A DNA stretch of 35,832 nucleotides from Leptolyngbya sp. (GCA_003249025.1 QBMH01000025.1:1-35832), one strand, 5' to 3'; positions 24,504 to 33,559 are shown, counted from the stretch's first letter. Notes: generated by a model from the sequence alone, not told the origin. Numbers and translations: made by a program.

Positions 24504-25853
24504 CTATGGCGTTTCAACGGTGACCACAACCGACATTCCTGGTGTGATCCGAGACTCATAGCCCTTAATGCTATTGGCATCGAAGATGACTTTGACCGGA
24601 ATCCGCTGCACAACTTTGGTGAAGTTGCCGGTCGCATTATCAGGCGGCAGCAGGGCAAATTTAGCGCCGGATGCAGGCGCTAAACTATCGACGTTGCCCC
24701 GAAATAGATGATGGGGAAACGCATCGATTTTGATTTCAACTGGCTGTCCTGGCTGCATTTTTGCGAGCTGCGTCTCTTTGAAATTGGCATTAACCCACGG
24801 GAGCGGCTGCACCAATGACATCAGCGTTTGTCCAGGTTGAACTCTCTGCCCAATCTGCACCGTTTTGTTGCCGATGCGCCCGGTTAGCGGAGCCGCGATC
24901 GCGGTGTATGACAGTTGTAATTGGGCGTTTTTAAGTTGGGCATTGGACTGATCAACCGCTGCTAACGCTGCCTGATACTGCCGTCGATTCACTTCTGTCT
25001 GCTTGCCACTGGCGTTTGCCTGCTCCAGTTTCCCCTGAGTTGAGTTGAGTTTCGCCTGAATATTTCCCAGGTTTGTCTGAGCCTGCACCACTCTGGCTTG
25101 AGCTTGCTTGATTTGCTCCGCGATCGCGTTGTATTGCCCTTGCGTTGCCTCATAGGTTGCCCTAGCCGCATCAAGCTGTTGTTGAGCGATCGCACCTTCA
25201 TTAAACAGTGAAAGGTAGCGCTTATAGTCGAGATTAGCTTTGACTAAATTTGCTTTCACTTGGGCAAGTTGGGCGCGCGCCGCTGGTACTCCTGCTTGTG
25301 CCTCTGCCAAAGCCGCTTGCGCCGTTGAGACGCTAGCCCCCGCCGCATCAATATCGCCCCGCGCCTCCGTCGTCAACCCTTGAGCATTAGTTGCCGTCAC
25401 CCCAATATTTGCCTGAGCAACCCGTGCCTGCTGCTGCGCTAATTCTTGGGCAGCCTTTGATTGCTGCAAAGCAACCTGGTTGTCACGCGGATCTAGCTTG
25501 ACCAACAGGTCTCCTCGCTGCACCTGCTGATTGTCTTTTACAGCAACCTCAATCACCGTCCCGTTAATCCGGGCATTGATCGGATGCACATCAGCCGTTA
25601 TGTAAGCGTCATCGGTGCTTACATGAATTGCCGCAAAGCGCCACCAGCGATACCCTAAAATGCCGCCAATCATTAATCCCACCCCTAATGCAGCCAGGAG
25701 TATCCATTTTCGACGCGGATGCTTTTGTGGCGCTTGTGGATCACTTGGTATGGGGTCAGTGCCATCACTTGTAGGAGAGGTATTTCTATCCAGCACCGCT
25801 GGCTTCTGCCCGTCGAGTGTTTGAGTTTGGTTGACTGAGTTAGTAGATTCCAT
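24504..25853 (-). CDS. HlyD/EmrA-family membrane-fusion protein
   Basis: About 449 residues from the chosen ATG. A short cytoplasmic tail and one membrane anchor (WILLAALGVGLMIGGILGY) are followed by a biotinyl-lipoyl half-motif (STDDAYITADVHPINARING), a long Ala/Gln-rich alpha-hairpin coiled coil with many AQA-type heptads, the second lipoyl half and a beta-barrel domain. This is the EmrA plan: the periplasmic adaptor for the MFS pump encoded next to it. The frame is open upstream to a GTG at 25958, but those 35 extra residues do not look like a family N-terminus and no ribosome binding site marks either site, so the start is my best guess. It is the first gene of the efflux operon. Confidence 0.9.
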   Translation of the reverse strand: MESTNSVNQTQTLDGQKPAVLDRNTSPTSDGTDPIPSDPQAPQKHPRRKWILLAALGVGLMIGGILGYRWWRFAAIHVSTDDAYITADVHPINARINGTVIEVAVKDNQQVQRGDLLVKLDPRDNQVALQQSKAAQELAQQQARVAQANIGVTATNAQGLTTEARGDIDAAGASVSTAQAALAEAQAGVPAARAQLAQVKANLVKANLDYKRYLSLFNEGAIAQQQLDAARATYEATQGQYNAIAEQIKQAQARVVQAQTNLGNIQAKLNSTQGKLEQANASGKQTEVNRRQYQAALAAVDQSNAQLKNAQLQLSYTAIAAPLTGRIGNKTVQIGQRVQPGQTLMSLVQPLPWVNANFKETQLAKMQPGQPVEIKIDAFPHHLFRGNVDSLAPASGAKFALLPPDNATGNFTKVVQRIPVKVIFDANSIKGYESRITPGMSVVVTVETP

Positions 25854-26081
25854 GTTGAGGACATCATGAGGGATAATGCAGAGGCGTAGCCATAGGCTTG
25901 GAATACTGAGCTTAGGCGTGAGCGATAGAGTTTCTAATACAGAATATAAAGCAGACACTCAATTAATACAGGCAGAGCTTTCCAGAAGGCTACATCCAAA
26001 AGGAAGAGTTCAAGCCAAACTTGATTTCTTTTGGTTAATGGGGAATGTGAAAATTTATTCCCGATCATCGCCTTCTCCGCT

Positions 26082-28151
26082 TTAGATCGGCAGAGACATC
26101 AACACGACTGAAGAACGGGATTCCACTGGATAAATGGCTTGCTTGATTTGGGGCGCTTTCTTAGGATCTTGAAAATCCTCTGGTGATGGCAAGCTAGTAT
26201 CCACAATGCGATGCCAGCCGTTGCCCGGTTCCAAGGTGGGCAGTTCAAAAGTCAAGGGTTTCCAGTCCGCATTGAAAATCACATAAAGGTGTTCTTGAAT
26301 CGTGGGATGGTAAAGGCTAAAGGCAATGCTATGAGAGTCCTCACTCCAGTCGGGCTGACCTAATTTAAGCCCATGCCAGAGAAGATGGGGCTTATGATCA
26401 TGAGCCGAAAGTTCTAAGAGACGCTCCTGCTGATACAACTCAAGGGATTGGGTCAAGTGGATCATGCCTTGGACAAACCTGAGCAAATCGGCATGTTTGT
26501 CGATTAAGCTCCAGTCAAACCAACTCAGGTTATTATTTTGGCAATAGGCATTATTGTTACCAACTTGGGTGCGCCGTACTTCATCCCCCATCAACAGCAT
26601 GGGCGTTCCTTGGGATAGGAATAGGGCAGTCAAAAAATTTCTAATTTGGCGATCGCGCAACCGCCCGATCGTCGCCTCGCTCGTGTCTCCTTCAATGCCG
26701 CAATTCCAACTGTGATTATCATTGGCACCGTCGCGGCTCTCCTCGCCATTTTCCTCGTTGTGTTTGTCGTTGTAGGAAACTAGATCATTTAGCGTAAAGC
26801 CATCGTGACAGGTGACAAAGTTGATGCTGCGATTGGGTTCGCGATCGGGCTGCTGAAAAATATCAGGACTGCCCAAGATTCGTAAGGCAAATTCATGGAT
26901 TACGCCAGAATCACTTTTGATAAAGCGCCGCACATCATCCCGAAACGGTCCATTCCACTCGGCAAAGCGATCGCCAATGAACGATCCCACCTGATACAAT
27001 CCACCCGCATCCCACGCTTCCGCAATAATCTTCACCCCAGCCAACACCGGATCGGATTCGATCAACCATAGCAGCGGCGGGTCTTCCATCGGATGCCCCA
27101 ATTTGCCGCGTGACAGGCACGAAGCCAAATCAAACCGGAACCCATCCACATGCATCACATCGACCCAATAGCGCAAGCAATCGAGAATTAGCCGAGTTAC
27201 GACTTCGTGATTTGCCTTCACCGTGTTGCCGCAGCCCGTGTAATTGCTGTAGTAGGTTGGGTCTTTTTCCAAAATGTAATAAGCGCGGTTTTCCAATCCT
27301 CTAAACGACAGCGTTGGACCTTCCTCATTGCCTTCTGCCGTATGGTTAAACACCACATCCAAAATCACCTCAATCCCCGCTTTGTGGAAGGCTTTCACCA
27401 TATCCCGAAATTCATTCACGGGACCCAACGGATCTTTGGAGTAGCTATAGGCGCGGTGGGGCGCAAAGAATGCCAGCGTGCTATATCCCCAATAGTTTCT
27501 TAAGCCGGGTCGAGCGTCTTGCTCATCAAATTCATGGATCGGCATCAACTCTACGGCAGTGATGCCTAATTCCTTCAAATAGGGAATTTTTTCAATCAGT
27601 CCGGCATAGGTGCCGCGTTTTGCCGGAGCAATCCCAGAATTGGGATGACGAGTAAAACCAGCAACGTGCAATTCATAAATGATGGTTTTGGCATAGGGAG
27701 TGTGAAGCGGGATATCGCCGTCCCAGTCGTAAGTCGTCGGGTCAAGGACAACGCTTCTCAGGGCTTGAGGGCAATTATCACCGGGCAAAATTGCCGCTTC
27801 TCGGCTGTAATGCTCCCACCCCACTACCACCGTTGTATATGGGTCTAACAGAACTTTGTTACCGTCAAACCGATGTCCTTGATCGGGTAGATAAGGGCCA
27901 TAGACTCGATAGGCGTAGACTTGCCCTGCGGTGAGGTTGGGCACAAACACATGCCAGTAATAAAATGTCTTGTTACGTTTCAGATCAAGGTTGATCACTT
28001 GACTAGGCTGTGGATCATCCGGTGCGGCAAACAGCAAAAGTTCAACAGCCGTGCTGCTTTTGGAAAAAATGGAAAAGTTTACACCATCTGGATAAACGGT
28101 TGCGCCTAATGGAAAACTTCGCCCTGGCAAATTCTGACTGATTACATCCAT
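26082..28151 (-). CDS. glgX: Glycogen debranching enzyme (GlgX, isoamylase type)
   Basis: A 689-residue GH13 enzyme that hydrolyses alpha-1,6 branches in glycogen after phosphorylase trimming. An N-terminal CBM48-like domain (about 10-130) is followed by the TIM barrel with all four GH13 motifs: DVVFNH (265-270), DGFRFDLAS with the nucleophile D341, IIAEAWD with the acid/base E378, and TCHDGF with H449-D450. A C-terminal beta domain closes the protein. Length and motif spacing match bacterial GlgX/TreX. The gene is apparently monocistronic, between the efflux operon and the CBS-kinase gene on the same strand. It fits the diurnal use of stored glycogen in a photosynthetic cell, but the sequence shows no direct clock signal at its promoter. 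Confidence 0.95.
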   Translation of the reverse strand: MDVISQNLPGRSFPLGATVYPDGVNFSIFSKSSTAVELLLFAAPDDPQPSQVINLDLKRNKTFYYWHVFVPNLTAGQVYAYRVYGPYLPDQGHRFDGNKVLLDPYTTVVVGWEHYSREAAILPGDNCPQALRSVVLDPTTYDWDGDIPLHTPYAKTIIYELHVAGFTRHPNSGIAPAKRGTYAGLIEKIPYLKELGITAVELMPIHEFDEQDARPGLRNYWGYSTLAFFAPHRAYSYSKDPLGPVNEFRDMVKAFHKAGIEVILDVVFNHTAEGNEEGPTLSFRGLENRAYYILEKDPTYYSNYTGCGNTVKANHEVVTRLILDCLRYWVDVMHVDGFRFDLASCLSRGKLGHPMEDPPLLWLIESDPVLAGVKIIAEAWDAGGLYQVGSFIGDRFAEWNGPFRDDVRRFIKSDSGVIHEFALRILGSPDIFQQPDREPNRSINFVTCHDGFTLNDLVSYNDKHNEENGEESRDGANDNHSWNCGIEGDTSEATIGRLRDRQIRNFLTALFLSQGTPMLLMGDEVRRTQVGNNNAYCQNNNLSWFDWSLIDKHADLLRFVQGMIHLTQSLELYQQERLLELSAHDHKPHLLWHGLKLGQPDWSEDSHSIAFSLYHPTIQEHLYVIFNADWKPLTFELPTLEPGNGWHRIVDTSLPSPEDFQDPKKAPQIKQAIYPVESRSSVVLMSLPI

Positions 28152-28277
28152 TGCCCAACGCTCCCAGGTAGATCATGTCTGACGGTTATCATAGCTTCTC
28201 TCTGCAATCGCATCTATCACCTCTCATGTTGGTTGATTCCGGTCGCTGTATTTACTTAAAGATGAGAGCGATAGCTT

Positions 28278-28298
28278 GCGCTGACTTGTCAGTTCGCG
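28278..28298 (-). repeat. 21-bp inverted repeat, right copy
   Basis: This is the exact reverse complement of 22428-22448. Read on the minus strand it continues as a short coding-like string (RTDKSAQAIALIFK, then stop) that matches the remnant at the left copy. It lies between glgX and the CBS-kinase gene. Confidence 0.8.
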
Positions 28299-28319
28299 GG
28301 GGCAGCTATTTTTGAACTA

Positions 28320-31300
28320 TCAATCACCGGATGGGTCTTTTCGCATCGCCCAGTGAATCTCTTTTAATAAATCTGTCATGTTGGTCGGGGCAACCAAAAC
28401 TTGGGTGGCAAGCTGTGTAATCCTGTCGGGTAAGGGAGCAGGTGTGGAGGAGGCTTGATGGTGGCGATGATCCAAGATGAGCATGGGGGGCGGTTGATCT
28501 AAGGATTCTAGAGACGACAGGAGCGCGATCGCGTCCGATTCAGGTGCATCGCTAGTCCAACAAATCAACAATAAATCGACACTTTGAGCCTGAATTTGCT
28601 GCATGACTTCTTGCCAAGACTGCTTGATCTCACTGCGTAGTCCGGCGGTTTGAAGATAGTGAGTCAGAGCTTGCAGCCATTCCACTTGTTTTGGGGAGTT
28701 AGGCAATGTTTCTAAGGTTGCGTGAATGGTCGCAGCGACGGGATCGGTCGCCATCAGCAAGGTAGAAATATCTACTGCTAAAACTGACGGTTGCCAAGCT
28801 GAGCTAGCCGCAATCTGAAGCACTTGTAACAGCGTTGCAGGGATAACCTCTTCAGAAAAGGTCGTTGTGGCTGGGGCTAGATAGGGAAACACGAGCAAGC
28901 CAGGAATTTGACTAGCGGCTTGAGTCACTGCTGAATCGAGGGTTACCAAGGGCAGGGCAGACAAGGACGGGTAATGGCTTAATTGTTTTAGATAATCGGC
29001 TGGAGCCGACAGGGAACCCTCCAACAAAACGACATGAGGCTTCCACACCCGCGCCAATAGCTCGGCTTGCTCTAGATCATCCGATTCTAAAATGCGATAG
29101 CGATGGGATTGGAGCAGATGATTCAAATCTTCTAAGGGGGTTGAGTCGCGATCGCTCGGTGCATCCAAATATAACCGTAAAATTGTCAGGTTTGTGATGG
29201 GGCGATCGCGAAAAATGGGCGACTCTGTTTCGATCAAAAGCGTTTTCAAGGTTTGTTCCAACACCTTGATTTGAATCGGTAAATTCATAAATCCATTCGC
29301 ATGGCACCGATAGGCTGCTGCTTCTTCAACCTGCGTTGACATGACCACCACCGGCAGATGCTGGGTTTCTGTATTGGACTTGAGCAACGTCAGCACATCC
29401 CAACCCGATAGTAAGGGCAGCAACGGATTCAGAAAAATGATGCAGGGCTGCAACCGCCGCGCTTTTTCTAATGCCTCGGTGCCAGAGCGAGCAATTACAA
29501 CCCGATACCCTAAGCTCCCTAGCTGATCTGATAGCGTTTCGATCGCCTGCGGCACACCTTCCACAATCAAAATCAAGCGATCGCGGCGAACCGAACCACT
29601 CACTCCCGGCTGTATATCTGCCCTAAAACGATCCGGTGGCAAATAAATGGGCGATCGTCCCCCCAGCCATTCTCCCGATTCAGCAAGCCCATTGCCATCC
29701 TCCGCCTCATCTTGATAAGAGAAAGGTGCTTTGTTGGGTGGCAGCGGCGGCAACAATACGGTAAATTGGCTCCCTTCATCTTCTTTAGACAAAAAGGTGA
29801 CATCCCCGCCGTGCAATCGAGCCAATCGCCGCGTTAACACCAACCCCAACCCTGCCCCTTCAAACTGGCGCGTCAACGGGTTTTCAAGCTGCTGAAATTT
29901 TTGAAAGATTAGGTGCTGCTTTTCCGCTGGAATGCCAATGCCTTGATCCCAAACCGTAAATGCAATCCAGCCACCCCAGCGGTTCACCTTTAAGCCAATG
30001 GGCTTACCGGGTTCTGTAAACTTGAGCGCATTCGACAGGAGATGAATCAGCATTTGGCGTAGTCGCAGTTCATCCGCAACGAAAATGTCTAGTCCAGGCG
30101 TAATCTCCAGTGAGAATTGAGCCGTTAACTGCTCGTCGGTTGGAGGATCTTCTGATTTACTTTCTAAGAAACGCAGTTGCTTCGCTTGCTCAAACGCCTG
30201 AGCGCATACAACCTCGATCTGAACGGGTGCAAACAACAGTTGCAATTGCCCCGTTTCAATTCGCGTTAAGTCTAAAATATCGTTCACCACGGTCATCAAG
30301 TGGCGGCTACTTTGGTAAATCAGTTGGGCATACCGTACCTGTCGCGGATTCAGTTCACCTAACGTTTGATCTTTGAGCAGACTGGACAAACCCAAAACAG
30401 CAGTCAGAGGAGTTTTTAGCTCATGACTAATACAGGCTAGAAACTCATCTTTGAGCCGATTCAGTTGGATCAGATCCGCATTCTTGGCGGTCAGTTCATG
30501 GGCTAACTGCTGTTGTTCAGTCACATCCTGGGCTTGCACGAGCCAGAGTGCTTCAGTCCCGATTTCAAGCGTTTTCTGCCATGGTTCATCCACCAAAGTG
30601 CTTTGAGAACCTGCATATCTGGACAGACTCGCGTTGCTAGATTCACCTGTTTCTGTACTGGAGGGATTAGCATCGGAAGTCAGGTCAGCCAATCGGAACG
30701 AGCCAACCTGAGATGGGCTTGTCTGGGAAAAAAGTGGTGGAGCGGTTTGGGACAAGGGATTTGACCAGTCTAAATTCCAGCCTGGCAACAATGTGCAAAG
30801 TGGAATTTTAATAAACTGCAATACCCGTTCCTGTCCATCCTTCAAAGGACACAAACACACACAGCTATCGGGAGAAGTTCCTAAATAACAGAGGTTTGGG
30901 TCTGCTAGAGACGGGTTTGCATCCAGTTCTCCCAATAGTTGAGACGCTTCTTGGCGAATCCATCCCGGATCAAGCAAGTCTCCTACTTGACTACGCCAAG
31001 TGGAGTTTTGGGCTAACACAGTGCCACTTTGGGTTTGCAACATGAGGGGCAGGGGCAGGCGTTCTAATAACTCCAATAATGAGTTGAATAATGCAGCTTG
31101 AGAGGGGGGCGCTGAAAGGGCTGTGAGTTGGGTGCTTGACGAAGAAGGATTTAGGCTTATGGGTTGGTTCTGCTGCCGCAGTTGATTAATTTCATTTTGT
31201 TGAGTTTTAAGGCGCTGCTCTAGCTCGGCGCGTTGAGCGAATAACTGTTGAGTAAGCTGAATAATTTGGCGTTGTTGAGGATCTGAGTGAATGCTCGTTG

Positions 31301-31811
31301 GTGCGTCTTGGGGCACTGGGGATAAAAAGGCAGGCAAATACGGCGCAGAAGCTATTTCAGTTGGATCGGAGGCAGTAGGCTCTTCCGTGAATAGCTGGAA
31401 CACCCGTTCAATATCCAAAAGCCCCAAAACTTCGCCTGTGCCGTTGATCAAGGCGATCGCTTCTGAGTCGGGAAGTTGCACCCGCATCATCAGTTGGGAG
31501 AGTTGCCACTCGGCGGGCACGAGAATGATCGGTTCGATCACGGAGGGCGCGATCGCGGTAATGGGTGCAGCCAATATCGGCGGCAAGGCTAGGGGAGAAA
31601 GTGACGCAGGACTTTCAGACGAAAGCAGCAGTTGGGGGAGCAGGCGATGTAATTTGACGACCCCCATCGGCTGCTGCTGCGAATCCAAAATGATTAAGCG
31701 ATCGCATTGGCTGCGGCTTAATGCCGTTAACGCTACTTGAATCGTTACCGTGTTTGGAAAAACCGGAACAAAATATACCAACTCACTCAAGCAGATATTA
31801 GGCAGAAGCAT
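28320..31811 (-). CDS. CBS-domain hybrid histidine kinase with three degenerate receiver domains, divergent from kaiA
   Basis: About 1163 residues; numbering here starts at a TTG two codons before the preferred ATG. In order: a CBS pair (about 15-145), coiled coil (178-218), a PAS-like region with a Ser/Thr-rich insertion (240-435), HisKA with H465 in SHELKTP, and HATPase_c with N596, DQGIGIP (624-630) and GAGLGL (654-659). Three receiver-like domains follow (about 748-862, 877-1005, 1010-1160). The kinase core looks active. In receiver 1 the phospho-acceptor position is N797 and the conserved lysine is L846; receiver 2 has E933, and receiver 3 probably C1086, at the aspartate position. All three should therefore be pseudo-receivers. 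CBS domains commonly bind adenine nucleotides. The gene is divergent from kaiA across a 399-bp spacer, suggesting a clock link like that of CikA, though this is inference. Confidence 0.88.
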   Translation of the reverse strand: MLLPNICLSELVYFVPVFPNTVTIQVALTALSRSQCDRLIILDSQQQPMGVVKLHRLLPQLLLSSESPASLSPLALPPILAAPITAIAPSVIEPIILVPAEWQLSQLMMRVQLPDSEAIALINGTGEVLGLLDIERVFQLFTEEPTASDPTEIASAPYLPAFLSPVPQDAPTSIHSDPQQRQIIQLTQQLFAQRAELEQRLKTQQNEINQLRQQNQPISLNPSSSSTQLTALSAPPSQAALFNSLLELLERLPLPLMLQTQSGTVLAQNSTWRSQVGDLLDPGWIRQEASQLLGELDANPSLADPNLCYLGTSPDSCVCLCPLKDGQERVLQFIKIPLCTLLPGWNLDWSNPLSQTAPPLFSQTSPSQVGSFRLADLTSDANPSSTETGESSNASLSRYAGSQSTLVDEPWQKTLEIGTEALWLVQAQDVTEQQQLAHELTAKNADLIQLNRLKDEFLACISHELKTPLTAVLGLSSLLKDQTLGELNPRQVRYAQLIYQSSRHLMTVVNDILDLTRIETGQLQLLFAPVQIEVVCAQAFEQAKQLRFLESKSEDPPTDEQLTAQFSLEITPGLDIFVADELRLRQMLIHLLSNALKFTEPGKPIGLKVNRWGGWIAFTVWDQGIGIPAEKQHLIFQKFQQLENPLTRQFEGAGLGLVLTRRLARLHGGDVTFLSKEDEGSQFTVLLPPLPPNKAPFSYQDEAEDGNGLAESGEWLGGRSPIYLPPDRFRADIQPGVSGSVRRDRLILIVEGVPQAIETLSDQLGSLGYRVVIARSGTEALEKARRLQPCIIFLNPLLPLLSGWDVLTLLKSNTETQHLPVVVMSTQVEEAAAYRCHANGFMNLPIQIKVLEQTLKTLLIETESPIFRDRPITNLTILRLYLDAPSDRDSTPLEDLNHLLQSHRYRILESDDLEQAELLARVWKPHVVLLEGSLSAPADYLKQLSHYPSLSALPLVTLDSAVTQAASQIPGLLVFPYLAPATTTFSEEVIPATLLQVLQIAASSAWQPSVLAVDISTLLMATDPVAATIHATLETLPNSPKQVEWLQALTHYLQTAGLRSEIKQSWQEVMQQIQAQSVDLLLICWTSDAPESDAIALLSSLESLDQPPPMLILDHRHHQASSTPAPLPDRITQLATQVLVAPTNMTDLLKEIHWAMRKDPSGD

Positions 31812-32210
31812 GATCAATTGCGCCGTGAAGGAAGGTGAAGCCGGATGTACTCAATAACCCTCCAGGTTTTATAAGCTTTTTAATCGCGCTCTATTTCTGA
31901 GAATGATCTATTCAAGCAAAGCGACCCATGGAAAAACTGAATGCAAAAAGAAATGTAAGGATGAACGCCACTTTTTTGGATCAGCGACGTGAATCAGCAA
32001 AATTTAATGGAGAATAATGAACAAGTACTCGATTAAAACTTCAGACCCCATTATGGAGGCGGATTGGGCAGAACAGGCAGACAATTATAATTAATTAAAG
32101 TTGTGCCTGTGTGCAAGACGCAGCAGCCAATGTCGTCGTCGTTTCTGATTCCATAACTGACTCTAGAATGGCTTTTTCTCACTCTTAACGCTATTGACTT
32201 TTTAAAAACT
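31812..32210. other. Divergent intergenic region between the CBS-kinase gene and kaiA
   Basis: No gene is supported in this roughly 400-bp region. It holds the presumed promoters of both flanking genes, including a good sigma-70 type promoter toward kaiA at 32064-32091. AT-rich patches (31866-31880, 32083-32098) are frequent. I could not identify a known clock-output element such as an RpaA site by eye. Confidence 0.6.
32064..32091 (+). promoter_or_regulatory. Likely sigma-70 promoter of kaiABC
   Basis: A -35 element TTGGGC (32064-32069) and a perfect -10 element TATAAT (32086-32091) are separated by 16 bp and point toward kaiA. Transcription would start near 32098, leaving a leader of about 110 nt before the kaiA start. 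Confidence 0.6.
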
Positions 32211-33104
32211 TTGTCCCCCAAACTTTCGATTGGTCTATTTCTAAACCCTGATTTTGCAGCCCAAGCTTTTTTAGAGGCTTTAAATCACGATCGCTATCAC
32301 GTTGCCCTTCACACTGCCAGCGATACATTTTGCGAGTCTATTGAGCAAGAAAAACAACAGCTTGATTGCCTGATTCTCCAGAATGGTTCAGCGCTACCTC
32401 ATTTGGTCAACTGGTTGCATGGTCAGGTGATTGTCTTACCCGCCGTGATTTTACACACCGGGCTGGATGGGATGCCATCCAATCATGATTTTGCTCATGA
32501 ACATGATTCTTCCGGGCGATCGCCGTTCACCTATCACACCGCCGAATTCCACACGACCCCCGCCCAATTTGTGCTAACCGATGATGTAGCGGAGCAGGCG
32601 ATCGCCCGATTTATCCATCTTTCGCCCAACTGCCGAATTAGCAGTTCCGTGGAGGCAGAAGTCGCGATCGATGCAGCCACCCAAACCTTGCTCATGCTCC
32701 AGCAACAGCGCCGCCTCACAGACAAACTCAAAGAACGCCTGGGGTATTTAGGCGTATATTACAAACGCAATCCCCAAAACTTCTTCCGTCGCCTATCCCA
32801 TGAGCAACAGCAGGAGCTATTAGAAAAGCTCAAAGCCGACTATCGAGACATCATCCTGTGCTACTTCACAAACGGTGGTACGCTAAATCAGCGGATTGAC
32901 GACTTTGTTAACACGTCCTTTTTTGCAGATATGTCAGTGCCCCAAGTCGTTGAAATTCATATGGAATTAATCGACGAAATCTCTAAACAATTAAAATTAG
33001 AGGGACGCAGCGAAGAAATCCTATTAGATTATCGGCTGACATTGATCGACATCATTGCCCACTTGTGCGAAATGTATCGCCGCTCAATTCCGCGAGAACC
33101 CTAG
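32211..33104 (+). CDS. kaiA: Circadian clock protein KaiA
   Basis: A full-length 297-residue KaiA. Residues 1 to about 135 form the N-terminal pseudo-receiver domain; the C-terminal helical domain (about 180-292) is highly conserved (ERLGYLGVYYKRNPQNFFRRL, VVEIHMELIDE, EGRSEEILLDYRLTLIDIIAHLCEMYRRSIPRE). KaiA binds the KaiC C-terminal tail as a dimer and stimulates KaiC autophosphorylation, until KaiB-KaiC captures it. The chosen start is a TTG: it aligns with the family start (the SPKLSIGLFL strand corresponds to LSQIAICIWV of Synechococcus KaiA) and no in-frame ATG or GTG lies upstream before a stop. No Shine-Dalgarno is visible, so low translation efficiency is possible. It is not the short KaiA seen in Nostoc relatives. 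First gene of the kai operon. Confidence 0.96.
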   Translation: MSPKLSIGLFLNPDFAAQAFLEALNHDRYHVALHTASDTFCESIEQEKQQLDCLILQNGSALPHLVNWLHGQVIVLPAVILHTGLDGMPSNHDFAHEHDSSGRSPFTYHTAEFHTTPAQFVLTDDVAEQAIARFIHLSPNCRISSSVEAEVAIDAATQTLLMLQQQRRLTDKLKERLGYLGVYYKRNPQNFFRRLSHEQQQELLEKLKADYRDIILCYFTNGGTLNQRIDDFVNTSFFADMSVPQVVEIHMELIDEISKQLKLEGRSEEILLDYRLTLIDIIAHLCEMYRRSIPREP

Positions 33105-33148
33105 GCGATTGATCCCCAGACCTTTTTGCCAGCACACCCCTCAAGCTT

Positions 33149-33460
33149 ATGCCACTGAAGAAAACCTACGTTCTGAAACTGTATGTTGCAGGCAACACAC
33201 CAAACTCCATTCGAGCGCTAAAAACCCTCAACAATATTCTTGAAGAAGAGTTTAAGGGCGTGTATGCGCTCAAAGTAATTGATGTTTTGAAAAATCCGCA
33301 GTTAGCCGAAGAAGACAAGATTTTGGCAACCCCCACCCTGGCAAAAATTTTGCCGCCGCCCGTTCGCAAGATCATTGGTGATTTATCCGATCGCGAAAAA
33401 GTGCTAATCGGGCTAGATTTACTTTATGAAGAACTGCGGGAAAAAGAAGCTAACGCATAA
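33149..33460 (+). CDS. kaiB: Circadian clock protein KaiB
   Basis: A 103-residue thioredoxin-like metamorphic protein. It shows the family core [18 protein letters not shown], then [24 protein letters not shown], the [15 protein letters not shown] segment and an acidic C-terminal tail ([11 protein letters not shown]). KaiB switches to its rare fold to bind the KaiC CI ring at night, sequesters KaiA, and controls the output kinases SasA and CikA. The cis-proline in ATPTLAK and the two prolines in LPPPVRK, involved in fold switching, are present. The gene starts 44 bp after kaiA and ends 99 bp before kaiC. Length matches the KaiB family (about 102-108). Confidence 0.98.
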   Translation: MPLKKTYVLKLYVAGNTPNSIRALKTLNNILEEEFKGVYALKVIDVLKNPQLAEEDKILATPTLAKILPPPVRKIIGDLSDREKVLIGLDLLYEELREKEANA

Positions 33461-33520
33461 TAGATCGGATTTGTGGGTAGCTTTTGTGATAGAAGCGGTT
33501 TAACAAACAAAGTGCAATGA

Positions 33521-33554
33521 GTAGGTCAATTCAAAACGTAGGTCAATTCAAAAC
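33521..33554 (+). repeat. 17-bp perfect tandem repeat just before the kaiC start
   Basis: GTAGGTCAATTCAAAAC occurs twice without a gap (33521-33537 and 33538-33554). The second copy ends five bases before the kaiC ATG, so the repeat occupies the ribosome binding region. No normal Shine-Dalgarno is present there. Confidence 0.92.
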
Positions 33555-33559
33555 GAATT

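Noticed and set aside
25959-26081. Terminator after glgX (CCAAA...TTTGG)
   Set aside because: Only a 5-bp AT-rich stem with no U-tract on the correct strand.
33055-33243. 62-codon frame bridging kaiA and kaiB
   Set aside because: Overlaps the ends of both clock genes in another frame; a shadow.
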